From Planctomycetota bacterium (GTDB lineage Bacteria > Planctomycetota > Phycisphaerae > WQYP01), in assembly GCA_021851715.1 (NCBI GenBank), contig JAJZCR010000023.1, positions 1 through 49,271 on the forward strand: DNA of 49,271 nt, given 5' to 3'. This document shows, in pieces, positions 18,375 through 27,338 of the stretch (positions are counted from its first letter, which is position 1; each line of letters starts with the position of its first letter). The notes beneath the pieces are model-generated. The model saw nothing but the letters and a program-made list of their open reading frames with translations, was not told the DNA's origin and did not search any database. The translations under genes and the position numbers were made by a program.

Positions 18375-18938
18375 ATGAGTCACAATCGCATGGTAGATCG
18401 GCGGCGATCCGGAACGGTGCTGACGGCCGGGCCGGAACAGAATACCCCCAGTCCAGCCGCGGCCATTCGCCCGGACACACTCCCTGTGAGTGCGCTGAAT
18501 CCCAAGGGTTGGAACCGCATCCTGGTGGCGGTGGATCCCGGGCCATCCGCCCGGCAGGCTCTGGAAGTGGCCGTCTCCATGGCTGATCGCCTTCATGCCC
18601 AGTTGGCCATGGTCTACGTGGTCGATTGCGCGGAAACGCAGCAAGCGCAGTTGCCGCGACTCACACCTTCAATGCTGGGCAAACTTGCCGCGGATGGCAA
18701 ACAATGGTGTGCCAACCTGGCCTCCGAAGTGCATGCCGCACAGGCATCGCAATTTGTACGCATCGGTGATCCGGCGGTGGAAATTCTGGCGGTGGCCAGG
18801 GAGTGGCAGGCGGAAATCATTGTGATGGGCAATCACGGCTTAACGCATACCGGGCGGTTCTTTCTCGGCAACACCGTGGAGACGGTCGTGCGTGACGCCG
18901 GCTGTCCCGTGATGACCGTTCCACCCGGGGTCAAATAA
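18375..18938 (+). CDS. universal stress protein (UspA family)
   Basis: A 187-residue protein with one Usp domain. After a 46-residue flexible N-terminal extension rich in Arg, Pro and Ala, the domain opens with NRILVAVDPGPSARQALEVA. The ATP-binding loop near the C-terminus is GNHGLTHTGRFFLGNT, close to the G-2X-G-9X-G(S/T) pattern of ATP-binding members; Asn replaces the last Ser/Thr. It ends DAGCPVMTVPPG. A clear AGGAG precedes the ATG. The N-terminal extension is unusual for the family. It may be co-expressed with the DHOD-like gene 176 bp upstream and is convergent with murJ. Confidence 0.9.
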   Translation: MSHNRMVDRRRSGTVLTAGPEQNTPSPAAAIRPDTLPVSALNPKGWNRILVAVDPGPSARQALEVAVSMADRLHAQLAMVYVVDCAETQQAQLPRLTPSMLGKLAADGKQWCANLASEVHAAQASQFVRIGDPAVEILAVAREWQAEIIVMGNHGLTHTGRFFLGNTVETVVRDAGCPVMTVPPGVK

Positions 18939-18966
18939 CCGGCACCATGCACTGACTTCTGATGGA

Positions 18967-20715
18967 TTAACGCTGTGTACCCGGGTGCCGGGCCAGCCAT
19001 CGCAGAATGGGCACGTGCTGTAATTCCTCCATGGCCAGCAGGCGGGCGGAAATGCCGTAGGCGAACAGGGCTACTAGCACGGTCACAGGCAAACGCACCC
19101 AGGCACCGAGCAGTCGATGTTCCGTACTTAACCAGGGCAATTCCCCCAGCCCCAAATCCACGCTGCCCGCCGCCAGCAGCATGATACTTCCGCACAATAA
19201 CGCCTTGGCCAGCATCGGGCGCAATGAGGCCAGCCCCAGGCTGCCCAGCCTCCGGCGCAGAATAAACAAAAGAAGGCCGCATTGGCCTATCGCAGCCAGG
19301 CTGGTGCTGGCGGCCAGGCCGCCCTCCTGCATGAACCACACCAGCGAAAGATTAAGCGTAAAATTCAAGGCCACCATGGCCACCGCCACGTGCATGGGAG
19401 TGCGGACATCGCGCAGAGCGTAAAACACCCGCAGCAGAATCATCTGCAGCTCAAAGGCCCATATGCCGGCACAGAACCAGCGGGCCGCCCATACGGCGCG
19501 GGCCACGTCGTCGGCCGTAACGCGCCCCCCGAAATAAATGGCGGTGATCAACAGCGGCGCGATGAGAATCATGCCGATGGTGGTGGGTACGCTGATAAAC
19601 AGGCTCTTGCACAGGGCCTGCCGCAGAAGGCTCTTGAGTTCCGCGGTGTCACCCATGGCCGCCGCCGCCGACATTTTCGGAAACACCGCCGTGGCCGTGG
19701 CCACGCCGAACACGCCCACGGGCAGCAGATAGATGCGCTGCGCCACGGAAAGCTTGCCCAAAGCCCCCGCCAGCATGGGTACATGTACGTGCTGACCCAG
19801 GAACATGAACACCATTCGGCCGCCATGTCCATCGGGCGAAAGCCACCAGGCAATCTGGGAATCCATGAACGTGTTGAGCTGCACAGCGGAAAAACCAATG
19901 ATCATGGGCAGCATGGGAACCAGCACATCGCGCAAGCCCACGGCCCGCCAATTCCAGCTTGTGCCGATGCCCACTCCGGCACGCCGCAGGCTCACCGCCA
20001 TCAACATCACCTGCAGCATACCCGCCAGCAACACGGCCCCGGCCACCCAGAAGACGCGCTGCTGAATTGAATACGCACTGGTGAACAGCCACACCGGCAG
20101 AGCGGCTCCCAGTATCATCAAAATATTAACGATCACCGGGGCCAGGGACTGGGCGGCAAATCGTTCATGCGCGGACGCCACCGTGGCAAAAAACGCGGTT
20201 AAGCAAATCAGCAGCGAATAAGGCAACATCAGGGCAATCATGGCCGCGGCCAGCCGATTCGCCGGCAACGTATGCGGCGAAAAAATCGCCGGCACCAGCA
20301 CGGCATCGCCCAGGATGATGATGACGGCAAACATCATCACCAGCAGCGTGGCCACCACGCGGGCAAGAAGGGTGGCGGCGGGTTGTCCATGGTCACGGCC
20401 AACGCGTTTGTAAACCGGCAGAAACACCGCGTTCAAGGCCCCCTCGCCAAAAATACGGCGGAACAAATTGGGAAACTGAAACCCCATCCAAAAAGCGGAC
20501 CAATCGGTTCCCACTCCCAGGTAATAACTGCAGGCTTTATCACGCAGCAGACCAAAGACGCGTGAAACCAGCGTTAAACGCGACATCAAATTCGCATGGC
20601 CAATGAAGCTTTCACCTGGACGATTCGATGACCGTGCCGTGGTGTCGGAAGACGCCGGCCCGGCATCCCGTTGAGCCACGGATGGGGATCTATCGTCGGG
20701 TGTCGCATTTGCCAT
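18967..20715 (-). CDS. murJ: lipid II flippase MurJ (MviN family)
   Basis: A 582-residue polytopic membrane protein with about 14 transmembrane helices. MurJ landmarks are present: LTLVSRVFGLLRDKACSYYLG at the first helix, AFWMGFQFPNLFRRIFGEGALNAVFLPVY, and an AFFATVASAHERFAAQSLAPV segment. It moves lipid-linked peptidoglycan precursor across the cytoplasmic membrane. The N-terminal 40 residues are a hydrophilic Ser/Arg-rich extension. The ATG at 20715 has AAGGGG upstream and begins 11 bp after the stop of thiD2-thiE; an in-frame extension upstream overlaps that gene and is rejected. Its presence with lpxA and dapL in the window supports a Gram-negative envelope with peptidoglycan. Confidence 0.93.
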   Translation of the reverse strand: MANATPDDRSPSVAQRDAGPASSDTTARSSNRPGESFIGHANLMSRLTLVSRVFGLLRDKACSYYLGVGTDWSAFWMGFQFPNLFRRIFGEGALNAVFLPVYKRVGRDHGQPAATLLARVVATLLVMMFAVIIILGDAVLVPAIFSPHTLPANRLAAAMIALMLPYSLLICLTAFFATVASAHERFAAQSLAPVIVNILMILGAALPVWLFTSAYSIQQRVFWVAGAVLLAGMLQVMLMAVSLRRAGVGIGTSWNWRAVGLRDVLVPMLPMIIGFSAVQLNTFMDSQIAWWLSPDGHGGRMVFMFLGQHVHVPMLAGALGKLSVAQRIYLLPVGVFGVATATAVFPKMSAAAAMGDTAELKSLLRQALCKSLFISVPTTIGMILIAPLLITAIYFGGRVTADDVARAVWAARWFCAGIWAFELQMILLRVFYALRDVRTPMHVAVAMVALNFTLNLSLVWFMQEGGLAASTSLAAIGQCGLLLFILRRRLGSLGLASLRPMLAKALLCGSIMLLAAGSVDLGLGELPWLSTEHRLLGAWVRLPVTVLVALFAYGISARLLAMEELQHVPILRWLARHPGTQR

Positions 20716-20726
20716 CCTTGGCCCCT

Positions 20727-21842
20727 TTAACCCGCGGGTGTTGTCCAATGGTTGCCGGGATTGCCGACGTTTGCCCCCGTTGGCAATCCCGGCCGCGATG
20801 TCGCGGTCAATTGACTCTTTATTTTCAGGCACGCGGCCTGCGGATCCTCTGCCCCAAGCACTGCGGAACACACCGCCACCGCCGTTACACCGGCAGCGGT
20901 CACCGCCCCGATATTCTCGGCGGTAAGGCCGCCGATGGCAATACAGGCGATGGGAATTTCCGCCACCGCCGCCTGGGCAGAAGCCGGACCTGCGATGTGG
21001 AGTTTAGGCTTGGTTGCCGTGGGAAACATCGGGCCAACCCCGATGTAGCTGGCCCCATCGAGCACAGCTTGGCGGGCTTGCTCAATGTTTTCGGTGGATA
21101 CACCGATGAAAAAATCAGCCCCGGTAATTTTGCGGGCGTCCGCGCAGGGCAGATCGCTTTGGCCCAGATGTACACCGTCCGCACCGGCCAGAACGGCAAT
21201 ATCGGCGCGGTCATTGACAATGGCTAAAACTCCGGCCGTCCGGCACGCGGCTACCACCGCACGGGCGCGATGCAGCAGGGCCGCATCCGTCAAGTATTTT
21301 TCGCGCAGTTGCACGCAGTCCACCCCGCCGGCAAGTATGGCCTCAAGCGTTTGCTGCCATGGATGACGGCAAAGAGACTCCGTCAGCAATACCCACAGTT
21401 TTACCGTCGCCAGCCGTTGTTGCTGTTGTTGCCCCCTGGCCGCGCGCAACAGGATTTGTTCGACGGTGTATCCATGGTAACGCATGGATTCCAGAGTTCC
21501 CGCGGCATCGGGCGACATCGTTTTGGCCAGTTCTTCCATCACCCGCAAGGCTTCAGCCAAGCGCTTGGCGGAGGCGGCCACCACATCAGCGAGATTACGT
21601 CTCTCAAATTCATCCACCGCCTTGATGCCCGTACCCACATCGCCTGGGACATCCCGGTAGATAAAACCATCGGCCAGACTCAAGGTTTGCAGGACATGGG
21701 CGAGTTGGTGGCGATCGGCCTTGATTTGGCTCGCCAGCGCCTGGCTGGCCAGGACGAAGCGGGCATAATCCTCCAGCACACGATAGGCTTCGCGGGCGCG
21801 ATTGCCGTTGGCGTCAAACATGCGGGCGATGGATGATTTCAT
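20727..21842 (-). CDS. thiE: ThiD2-ThiE fusion, thiamine phosphate synthase with N-terminal HMP-P kinase-like domain
   Basis: A 371-residue protein. Residues 8-130 match the ThiD2 module: RMFDANGNRAREAYRVLEDYARF, then FIYRDVPGDVGTGIK and RLAEALRVMEEL. Residues about 160-360 are the ThiE barrel: CVQLREK, VNDRADIAVLAGADGVHLGQ, DLPCADARKI, FFIGVSTEN and GASYIGVGPMFPTATKPK. ThiE joins HMP-pyrophosphate and thiazole phosphate; ThiD2 is described as a monofunctional HMP-phosphate kinase. The fusion would carry out two consecutive steps. The ATG at 21842 is preferred; a weakly placed ATG at 21821 is possible, and the in-frame extension to 21944 overlaps lpxA. It lies between lpxA and murJ. Confidence 0.9.
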   Translation of the reverse strand: MKSSIARMFDANGNRAREAYRVLEDYARFVLASQALASQIKADRHQLAHVLQTLSLADGFIYRDVPGDVGTGIKAVDEFERRNLADVVAASAKRLAEALRVMEELAKTMSPDAAGTLESMRYHGYTVEQILLRAARGQQQQQRLATVKLWVLLTESLCRHPWQQTLEAILAGGVDCVQLREKYLTDAALLHRARAVVAACRTAGVLAIVNDRADIAVLAGADGVHLGQSDLPCADARKITGADFFIGVSTENIEQARQAVLDGASYIGVGPMFPTATKPKLHIAGPASAQAAVAEIPIACIAIGGLTAENIGAVTAAGVTAVAVCSAVLGAEDPQAACLKIKSQLTATSRPGLPTGANVGNPGNHWTTPAG

Positions 21843-21898
21843 GCGTACATTGTAACCGAGAATGGCCGGTGATTCGCCTGTGCGCCTGGGCCCGCCGG

Positions 21899-22714
21899 TT
21901 AATTTGTTTCTGCGGCGACCGAGCCTCCATGGCGCTGGGACCATGGCCGGAATCTGGCCACGCCGCGCCGGGTGGTCTTCACAAATGCCGCAAACTCCTG
22001 AATTTCCGGCACCGCCGTCAGTTCCGCCGGCAATTCGTCCATCGCCCGGGCCAGTGGCACACCCGCACGTGTACGGTATATCCAGCGGAACATTTCACGC
22101 AGGGCATTTTGGCTTTCCCGACTCATCCCTGAACGGCGCAATCCCACCGCATTGAGCTGCGTAACCATATTGATATTCATGGCAATGCAAAATGGCGGAA
22201 TATCTGTATTATGAGCGGACACGTTGCTGATCATGGCCAACCGGCCGACGCGACAATGCTGATGCACCGCACAATTACCACCGATGATGGCATTATCCTG
22301 TACCACCACATGGCCTGCCAGCAATGCCCCATTGACCAACGTTACATGGTTGCCCACGCGGCAATTGTGGCCCACATGGCTGGCCACCATCAGAAAGCAA
22401 TGCGAACCGATAGCCGTGTGGCCCCCCGTGCCACGATGTACCGTCACATTTTCGCGAAAAATATTCTCATCACCGATCACCACGCCGCTATCTTGGTTTT
22501 GAAATTTTCGATCTTGCGGGGTATCCCCCAGGATGGCGAAGCTATGAACCCGGTTGCTGCGGCCCATGGTAAGCGGCCCGTTGACTCTGGCGTGGGCGTG
22601 AATAGTACAGTTCGGGCCGATGGTAACCGGGCCTTCAATGAGGGCATACGGGCCGACGCTTACCGTGGCATCCAGATTCGCCGCAGGATCAATCATGGCG
22701 GTGGGATGAATCAT
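21899..22714 (-). CDS. lpxA: acyl-ACP--UDP-N-acetylglucosamine O-acyltransferase
   Basis: A 271-residue left-handed beta-helix acyltransferase that starts lipid A synthesis by adding a 3-hydroxyacyl chain to UDP-GlcNAc. Hexapeptide repeats fill the first 180 residues. Family residues are clear: GDTPQDRKF, then GDENIFRENVTVHRGT, and the catalytic region ASHVGHNCRVGNHVTLVNGALLAGH with the general base His116 (equivalent to E. coli His125). The C-terminal helical domain starts NAVGLRRSGMS. The length fits the family. Upstream is a small hairpin that covers the GAGG ribosome binding sequence. Presence of lpxA supports a lipopolysaccharide-type outer membrane. Confidence 0.95.
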   Translation of the reverse strand: MIHPTAMIDPAANLDATVSVGPYALIEGPVTIGPNCTIHAHARVNGPLTMGRSNRVHSFAILGDTPQDRKFQNQDSGVVIGDENIFRENVTVHRGTGGHTAIGSHCFLMVASHVGHNCRVGNHVTLVNGALLAGHVVVQDNAIIGGNCAVHQHCRVGRLAMISNVSAHNTDIPPFCIAMNINMVTQLNAVGLRRSGMSRESQNALREMFRWIYRTRAGVPLARAMDELPAELTAVPEIQEFAAFVKTTRRGVARFRPWSQRHGGSVAAETN

Positions 22715-22724
22715 AATTATTATT

Positions 22725-22740
22725 GCCTCAGGTCAGAGGC
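22725..22740 (-). promoter_or_regulatory. hairpin over the lpxA ribosome binding site
   Basis: On the minus strand GCCTC-TGACCT-GAGGC forms a 5-bp stem whose 3' arm contains the GAGG that serves lpxA, ending 10 bases before the ATG. It could reduce translation unless opened. The stem is short, so regulatory importance is uncertain. Confidence 0.3.
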
Positions 22741-22784
22741 ACTCCTTCTAAGTCGCCCGGATATATTAGCAATTGATTAGCTCA

Positions 22785-22806
22785 AATGCACTATTTCGGG
22801 TGCATT
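22785..22806. promoter_or_regulatory. inverted repeat AATGCAC-N8-GTGCATT
   Basis: Perfect 7-bp arms with an 8-bp spacer, in the 306-bp divergent gap between lpxA and the export operon. The geometry suits a dimeric regulator site. The rest of the gap shows a TATAAT at 22903-22908 on the plus strand, without a good -35. Confidence 0.4.
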
Positions 22807-23020
22807 GCAGTTTTGGCAAGATCAAAGTGCAGCGGTCATCACGGCTTACCTCCAGTGCTCTTCCCGCCCTCGGGCTGATCCGGCACCGCCAGCATCATGT
22901 TTTATAATTTTGGCCGCAACGGATGTCGCTGGCATTCGCCCGCGGTTGACGGTAATATTTTCGCTTTGATCAAGGGCGGGTCATTGGCCCTGGTCTGGTC
23001 TTAGATATGAGGATTCTCTG

Positions 23021-23923
23021 ATGCGATCTGCGGATGTTCGCTTCCCATTCGCTGCGGCAATTCCGATGATCTTCGGGTGGGGACTGGTTCTCCTGCCGAC
23101 GGTGGCCGGAGCCAAGAGCGTGTCCTACCCTGCCGTGGCTCAACCGCGCCGCGATGTGATCCTGGCCTTTGCTCGTCCGGGCATCGTGGCGGCCATGCCC
23201 GTCCGGCGTGGAGCTGCGGTTCGGACCGGCCAACTGCTGGTTTCCCTCAACACGTCGCGCCAGGTCTTACGTATGCGTATCGCCCGGCTGTCAGCAAAGA
23301 GTACCCTCAAGGTGCAGGCTGCGGAGGCCCAGCTCCGCCACGACCAGGTTGATTTACAACAAACGCAATGGGCCTTTACACAAAAAGCGGCGACCGCCTT
23401 TGAATTACAGCGTGCAAAACTCAAAGTTACCATTGCCCGGCTCTCCCTGGCTCTGGCCAAAATTAAACATAAAAATGATCTGCTTGAATACAGTCTGGCT
23501 CAATTGGCCGTCCGCCGCCGGCAGATTCTGGCCCCATTTGCGGGAATTATTGAAATTCGCTACACCCACGTCGGGCAGTCCGTGAATGCCTTCCAAAAAA
23601 TTCTGCAGCTGGTACAGATTACAGCGCTCAAGATTCATGTGCCCGTGCCCCTGGCCGTAGCCATAAAACTCCGCATCGGCAGATCGGCGCTGGTCCATTT
23701 TGCCACGGGCGGTACGGCGGCGGGTACAATAATCGGCATTGCAAGTGTGGCCGATTCCGCCAGCGGCACATTGCTGGTGCACGTACAGGTGCCCAACCCC
23801 GGCCATCTGCCGGCCGGCCAGCAGGTCAGCGTGCGTTTCCCAATGGCAGAATCGGCGGAAAACTCCAACCGGCGGCATGAGACATCCCGGGCCGCCGTCG
23901 GAGTCAACAAGGTCGCCCACTAG
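23021..23923 (+). CDS. periplasmic adaptor (membrane fusion protein), HlyD/RND-type
   Basis: A 300-residue exported adaptor. Residues 1-31 are a signal peptide ending LLPTVAGA. A half lipoyl motif follows (FARPGIVAAMPVRRGAAVRTGQLLVSLN), then an alpha-hairpin of about 100 residues (RIARLSAKSTLKVQAAEAQLRHDQ to HKNDLLEYSLAQLAVRR), the second lipoyl half (ILAPFAGIIEIRYTHVGQSV) and a beta-barrel (LKIHVPVPLAVA). Such proteins bridge an inner-membrane pump and a TolC channel. GAGG lies 9 bases before the ATG. It opens a three-gene operon with a GAF-HlyD protein and a TolC-like protein. No transporter gene is present, so the pump partner is unknown. Confidence 0.87.
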   Translation: MRSADVRFPFAAAIPMIFGWGLVLLPTVAGAKSVSYPAVAQPRRDVILAFARPGIVAAMPVRRGAAVRTGQLLVSLNTSRQVLRMRIARLSAKSTLKVQAAEAQLRHDQVDLQQTQWAFTQKAATAFELQRAKLKVTIARLSLALAKIKHKNDLLEYSLAQLAVRRRQILAPFAGIIEIRYTHVGQSVNAFQKILQLVQITALKIHVPVPLAVAIKLRIGRSALVHFATGGTAAGTIIGIASVADSASGTLLVHVQVPNPGHLPAGQQVSVRFPMAESAENSNRRHETSRAAVGVNKVAH

Positions 23924-23973
23924 ATTGCAACCCGGCTCAAGAATCTGCCGTGGCTCACAATAAGGAAGCATCC

Positions 23974-25431
23974 ATGGATGCCCGTACAACCCCAAACCAG
24001 CCGGTGCTGCACATTGCCGTCTCGCAGGATTCGTTGGATCAATTGCAAGCCCGCGTCGCGGCCGCGGAAGCCAAAGCAACGAATCTTTCCAAGGCGGCCG
24101 AAGTTATTGCGGCAACGGCCTCCAGCGAACGTTTTATGTCTCTGGCCATGGCCGTGTGCAATAAGATCGCCTCGCAGTGGCAGGCCTCGCGGGTTTCGCT
24201 GGGCATGTTGCGTGGCCGAACGGTGCGACTTCTGGCCATGAGTCAGACTGAACGCATCCTGCGAAAAATGCAGCTCGTGCAGAATCTGGAAACGGCCATG
24301 GAGGAATGTTTCGACCAGGATTGTGAAATTATTTTCCCCGCGCCGCCCGGGTCTACCTACGTTACCCGATGTACCGCCCGGCTGGCCGCCGGGGAAAGCC
24401 CTCGTTCAATCTGCGCCTTGCCGATTCGTCGTGACACGGTGATGGGAGTCCTGCTGCTGGAATTGCCGCCGGAGCGTTCTCTTTCAGCCAACGACATCAA
24501 GGCGCTCCGGCTGACATTGGACCTGGTTTCGCCGCGGCTCGTTGACCTGTACCGCCATGATAAATGGTTTGGCGCACGTTGGGCGCAAAGCAGCCGTGCC
24601 ATGCTCGCCCACATTGTAGGCCCTCGCCATACCTGGGCTAAGCTCACGGCGGTTGTGGTCGCGGCACTGCTGGCCTGGGTTTGTCTGGGTATCGGCACGT
24701 TCCGCATCAGTGCGCCCTTTACACTGGAGCCTGTTCGACAGGCCATGGTCACCGCTCCATTTAACGGCTACATCAAGGCGGTTTTTGTACACCCGGGAAC
24801 GCGGGTAGTGGCGGGCCAAACGGTGCTGGCCGAATTGCACACGGCCCGGCTACGCGACGAATTGGCGGCAGCTCAGGCCAAGCTGTCCGCTTACCGGCGG
24901 CAGGCAGACATCGCGCAAGGCCGCGGCAAATTCGCCGATGTGGAGATCGCCGATGACGGTGTTAATGCCGAGCAGGCCCGGGTGCGGCTGTTGGCACGGC
25001 GCATTGTGCTGGCCACCATGCGTTCGCCGATCAGCGGCACGGTGCTTTCCGGACGGCTGCAACGCCGGATCGGATCGCCGGTGAAACTGGGCCAAACGCT
25101 TTTTAAAGTGGCTCCGCTGACACCGCTGCTGGCTCGGATACGTGTATCCGATTCCGATATTCTTTACGTACAGCCGCGGCAACACGGCCGGATGGTAACC
25201 GCATCCTATCCAGGAATAGAGATTCCATTTCGTGTGGTGCGCATTGATCCGCTGGCCACCATCCACCGCAAACGAAATGTTTTTGACGTCCGCGCGGTTC
25301 TGCTGAAAACCCCGGTCTGGCTGCGGCCGGGAATGGAAGGCACCGCACGCATCCATGTTGGACACCGCCACTATATCTGGATATGGACCCGCAGCCTGAT
25401 TGACTTTCTGCGCATGAAACTTTGGTTGTGA
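23974..25431 (+). CDS. GAF domain-transmembrane-HlyD adaptor
   Basis: A 485-residue chimeric adaptor. Residues about 20-45 are coiled coil; about 50-195 resemble a GAF sensor (MSLAMAVCNKIASQWQASRVSLGML, then RSICALPIRRDTVMGVLLLE). One transmembrane helix (about 223-243) follows, and then an HlyD-type part: lipoyl half VTAPFNGYIKAVFVHPGTRVVAGQ, a short coiled hairpin, lipoyl half MRSPISGTVLSGRLQ and a C-terminal beta-barrel. It may sense a cytoplasmic ligand with the GAF domain and act on the periplasmic assembly. The ATG at 23974 has AAGGA upstream; the GTG at 23950 is an alternative. It follows the first adaptor by 50 bp and precedes the TolC-like gene by 11 bp. Confidence 0.83.
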   Translation: MDARTTPNQPVLHIAVSQDSLDQLQARVAAAEAKATNLSKAAEVIAATASSERFMSLAMAVCNKIASQWQASRVSLGMLRGRTVRLLAMSQTERILRKMQLVQNLETAMEECFDQDCEIIFPAPPGSTYVTRCTARLAAGESPRSICALPIRRDTVMGVLLLELPPERSLSANDIKALRLTLDLVSPRLVDLYRHDKWFGARWAQSSRAMLAHIVGPRHTWAKLTAVVVAALLAWVCLGIGTFRISAPFTLEPVRQAMVTAPFNGYIKAVFVHPGTRVVAGQTVLAELHTARLRDELAAAQAKLSAYRRQADIAQGRGKFADVEIADDGVNAEQARVRLLARRIVLATMRSPISGTVLSGRLQRRIGSPVKLGQTLFKVAPLTPLLARIRVSDSDILYVQPRQHGRMVTASYPGIEIPFRVVRIDPLATIHRKRNVFDVRAVLLKTPVWLRPGMEGTARIHVGHRHYIWIWTRSLIDFLRMKLWL

Positions 25432-25442
25432 GAAATTGACGC

Positions 25443-27269
25443 ATGATGCTGAACCACCGGGCACTCAACACCAACCGATCATCCTTGCAGCCGGCAACTG
25501 CGACTCGCTTAGCGCGGGCGATCCGACATCTCGGTGCCGCGGCACTGGGCGGGCTGGCGGCTTGCGGTATGGCCGCGTGCGCCTCGCCTTTTGGCACAGC
25601 AGGCGGTGATGGCGGTGGGCAGGGCCTCTACCGGAGCATCCTGGCCCATGATCTAGCCGATGGTCACCTGTTGACCCAACCCTCTGTGATGCCGGTCGAT
25701 CAGGGTGTACATGAAATGCCGGCAACCGCGGCCAATAACGCGGATGCCGCTGTGATACCGGCGACAACGCAGGGCGGCGCGGCGGTGGCGTTGCATGGCC
25801 ACCCGCCATCAACATCCATGACCTTGCGGCAAGCCATTGAAGACGCCCTGAGTCACAACCTGTCCATCAAAATTCAGGCCTACGTGCCGTCTATTTCACA
25901 AACCCAGATTATTCAGGCTCAGGCGGCTTTTGATCCGTCTCTGGTGAGCAGCGTGCAGTATCAGCACCTCAATGAGCCTACACCCTTTCCATCCACGCTG
26001 GGGGGATCCTTCCCAATAGGCATGAACAATGAAGACCAGTTGCAAAGCCAGATAGGAGTTAAGAAACTGCTCTCCACCGGCGGCACAATTTCACTGACCG
26101 GTTCGGACAATTATCAGGACTTTCACAGTTCCTCCGGTCTGCCGCCGGACATTAATCCCTCGCACACAGCCGATCTGGGAATTGAACTTAAGCAACCGCT
26201 GCTGCGCGGGTTCGGTGTTACCGTTAATCACGCCGATATTTATATTGCCCGTAGAAACCAACAGATTGCCCTGTCGGACTTTCGCAGGGAAGTGATCCGC
26301 ATTGTCGCCCGGGTGGAACGGACCTATGTTCAACTCAACCAGGCCCGCACGGAAGTACGAATCGAGGAACAATTGCTCCGCCATTCCCGCCGCACGCTCC
26401 AGCGGCTGCGCACGCGTCTGCACATGGATGTGGACAGCGTACAGATAAGTCAGGCCAAAGCGGCCGTGGATCTGGCTCAATACGGCCTGGTCTCCGCGCA
26501 ACGGCAAACCGGCGATCTATCCGAAAAACTCAAGGCGTTGCTCAATGATCCAGCCTTCCCGGCCGGCCCCGGCCCGGCCATTAAAACCGCCAACAAACTG
26601 GTGGCCGAGCCTCTGGCATTTGATCTGCGGCATGATATCGCCACCGCCCTGGCCCAACGTGGCATTATGCGCCGAGACCGCATGAACATTGAAAAGGACG
26701 GCATACGCCAGGCGGTTGCCAAAAATGCACTGCTGCCCAAGGCGAATCTGATTGCCGCCACCGATTCTTCGGGACTGACGATGAATGGCAGTCTGCCTGG
26801 AGCATTTCGCCAAGCCATTACCAGCCCCAATTTCGGTTTCAGCGTCGGGTTGAATGTGGATATTCCTCTGGGCAATCGCGCCGCCCGCGCCGCGTTGTAT
26901 CGTCGGCGGCTGTTGCGACGGCAGGCGCTCACGCGGATGCTTAAAGACGCGCAAAATATCGCCCGCGATATTGCCAGTGATCTCATTAATCTTACCGCCG
27001 ATTGGAGTCAAATTCGCGTGGCCCGGAAACGACGGCTTTCTGCAGCGATGGTTCTCCGCGGATTGAAGGTAGAAGAGCTTTCAGGCCATGCCCTGAGCCC
27101 CACTTTCCTGCAACTGCAGCTCAATGCCCAGGAAAACCTGGCCGAGGCGCAGATCGCCCAATCCGCGGCTGTCGCGGCATACAACCTGGATCTGGTTCAG
27201 TTTGAACGCGATAAGGGCTCCCTCCTGGAATTTGACCGGGTAGCCATCTCGCCGGCAGGAAGTCAATAG
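25443..27269 (+). CDS. TolC-family outer-membrane efflux channel, putative lipoprotein
   Basis: A 608-residue protein. The N-terminus carries Arg-rich residues followed by LGGLAAC and GMAACAS, either of which could be a lipobox; a flexible low-complexity region lies up to about residue 125. The OEP core begins SMTLRQAIEDALSHNLSIKIQ, and has a beta-strand pair (SLVSSVQYQHLN, then QSQIGVKKLLSTGGTISLTG). Long helices follow (VIRIVARVERTYVQLNQAR and VQISQAKAAVDLAQYGL), with the second repeat after about 385 (RHDIATALAQRGIMRRDRMN). Trimeric channels of this family provide the outer-membrane exit. It is the last gene of the adaptor operon, 11 bp after the GAF-HlyD gene. ispE follows 69 bp later. 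Confidence 0.88.
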   Translation: MMLNHRALNTNRSSLQPATATRLARAIRHLGAAALGGLAACGMAACASPFGTAGGDGGGQGLYRSILAHDLADGHLLTQPSVMPVDQGVHEMPATAANNADAAVIPATTQGGAAVALHGHPPSTSMTLRQAIEDALSHNLSIKIQAYVPSISQTQIIQAQAAFDPSLVSSVQYQHLNEPTPFPSTLGGSFPIGMNNEDQLQSQIGVKKLLSTGGTISLTGSDNYQDFHSSSGLPPDINPSHTADLGIELKQPLLRGFGVTVNHADIYIARRNQQIALSDFRREVIRIVARVERTYVQLNQARTEVRIEEQLLRHSRRTLQRLRTRLHMDVDSVQISQAKAAVDLAQYGLVSAQRQTGDLSEKLKALLNDPAFPAGPGPAIKTANKLVAEPLAFDLRHDIATALAQRGIMRRDRMNIEKDGIRQAVAKNALLPKANLIAATDSSGLTMNGSLPGAFRQAITSPNFGFSVGLNVDIPLGNRAARAALYRRRLLRRQALTRMLKDAQNIARDIASDLINLTADWSQIRVARKRRLSAAMVLRGLKVEELSGHALSPTFLQLQLNAQENLAEAQIAQSAAVAAYNLDLVQFERDKGSLLEFDRVAISPAGSQ

Positions 27270-27338
27270 AGGTGCGACCCCCCTGACGGACGTTGGATAT
27301 CGGATGATCAACGAAGTTGCACCACGAAGGAACGTCCA

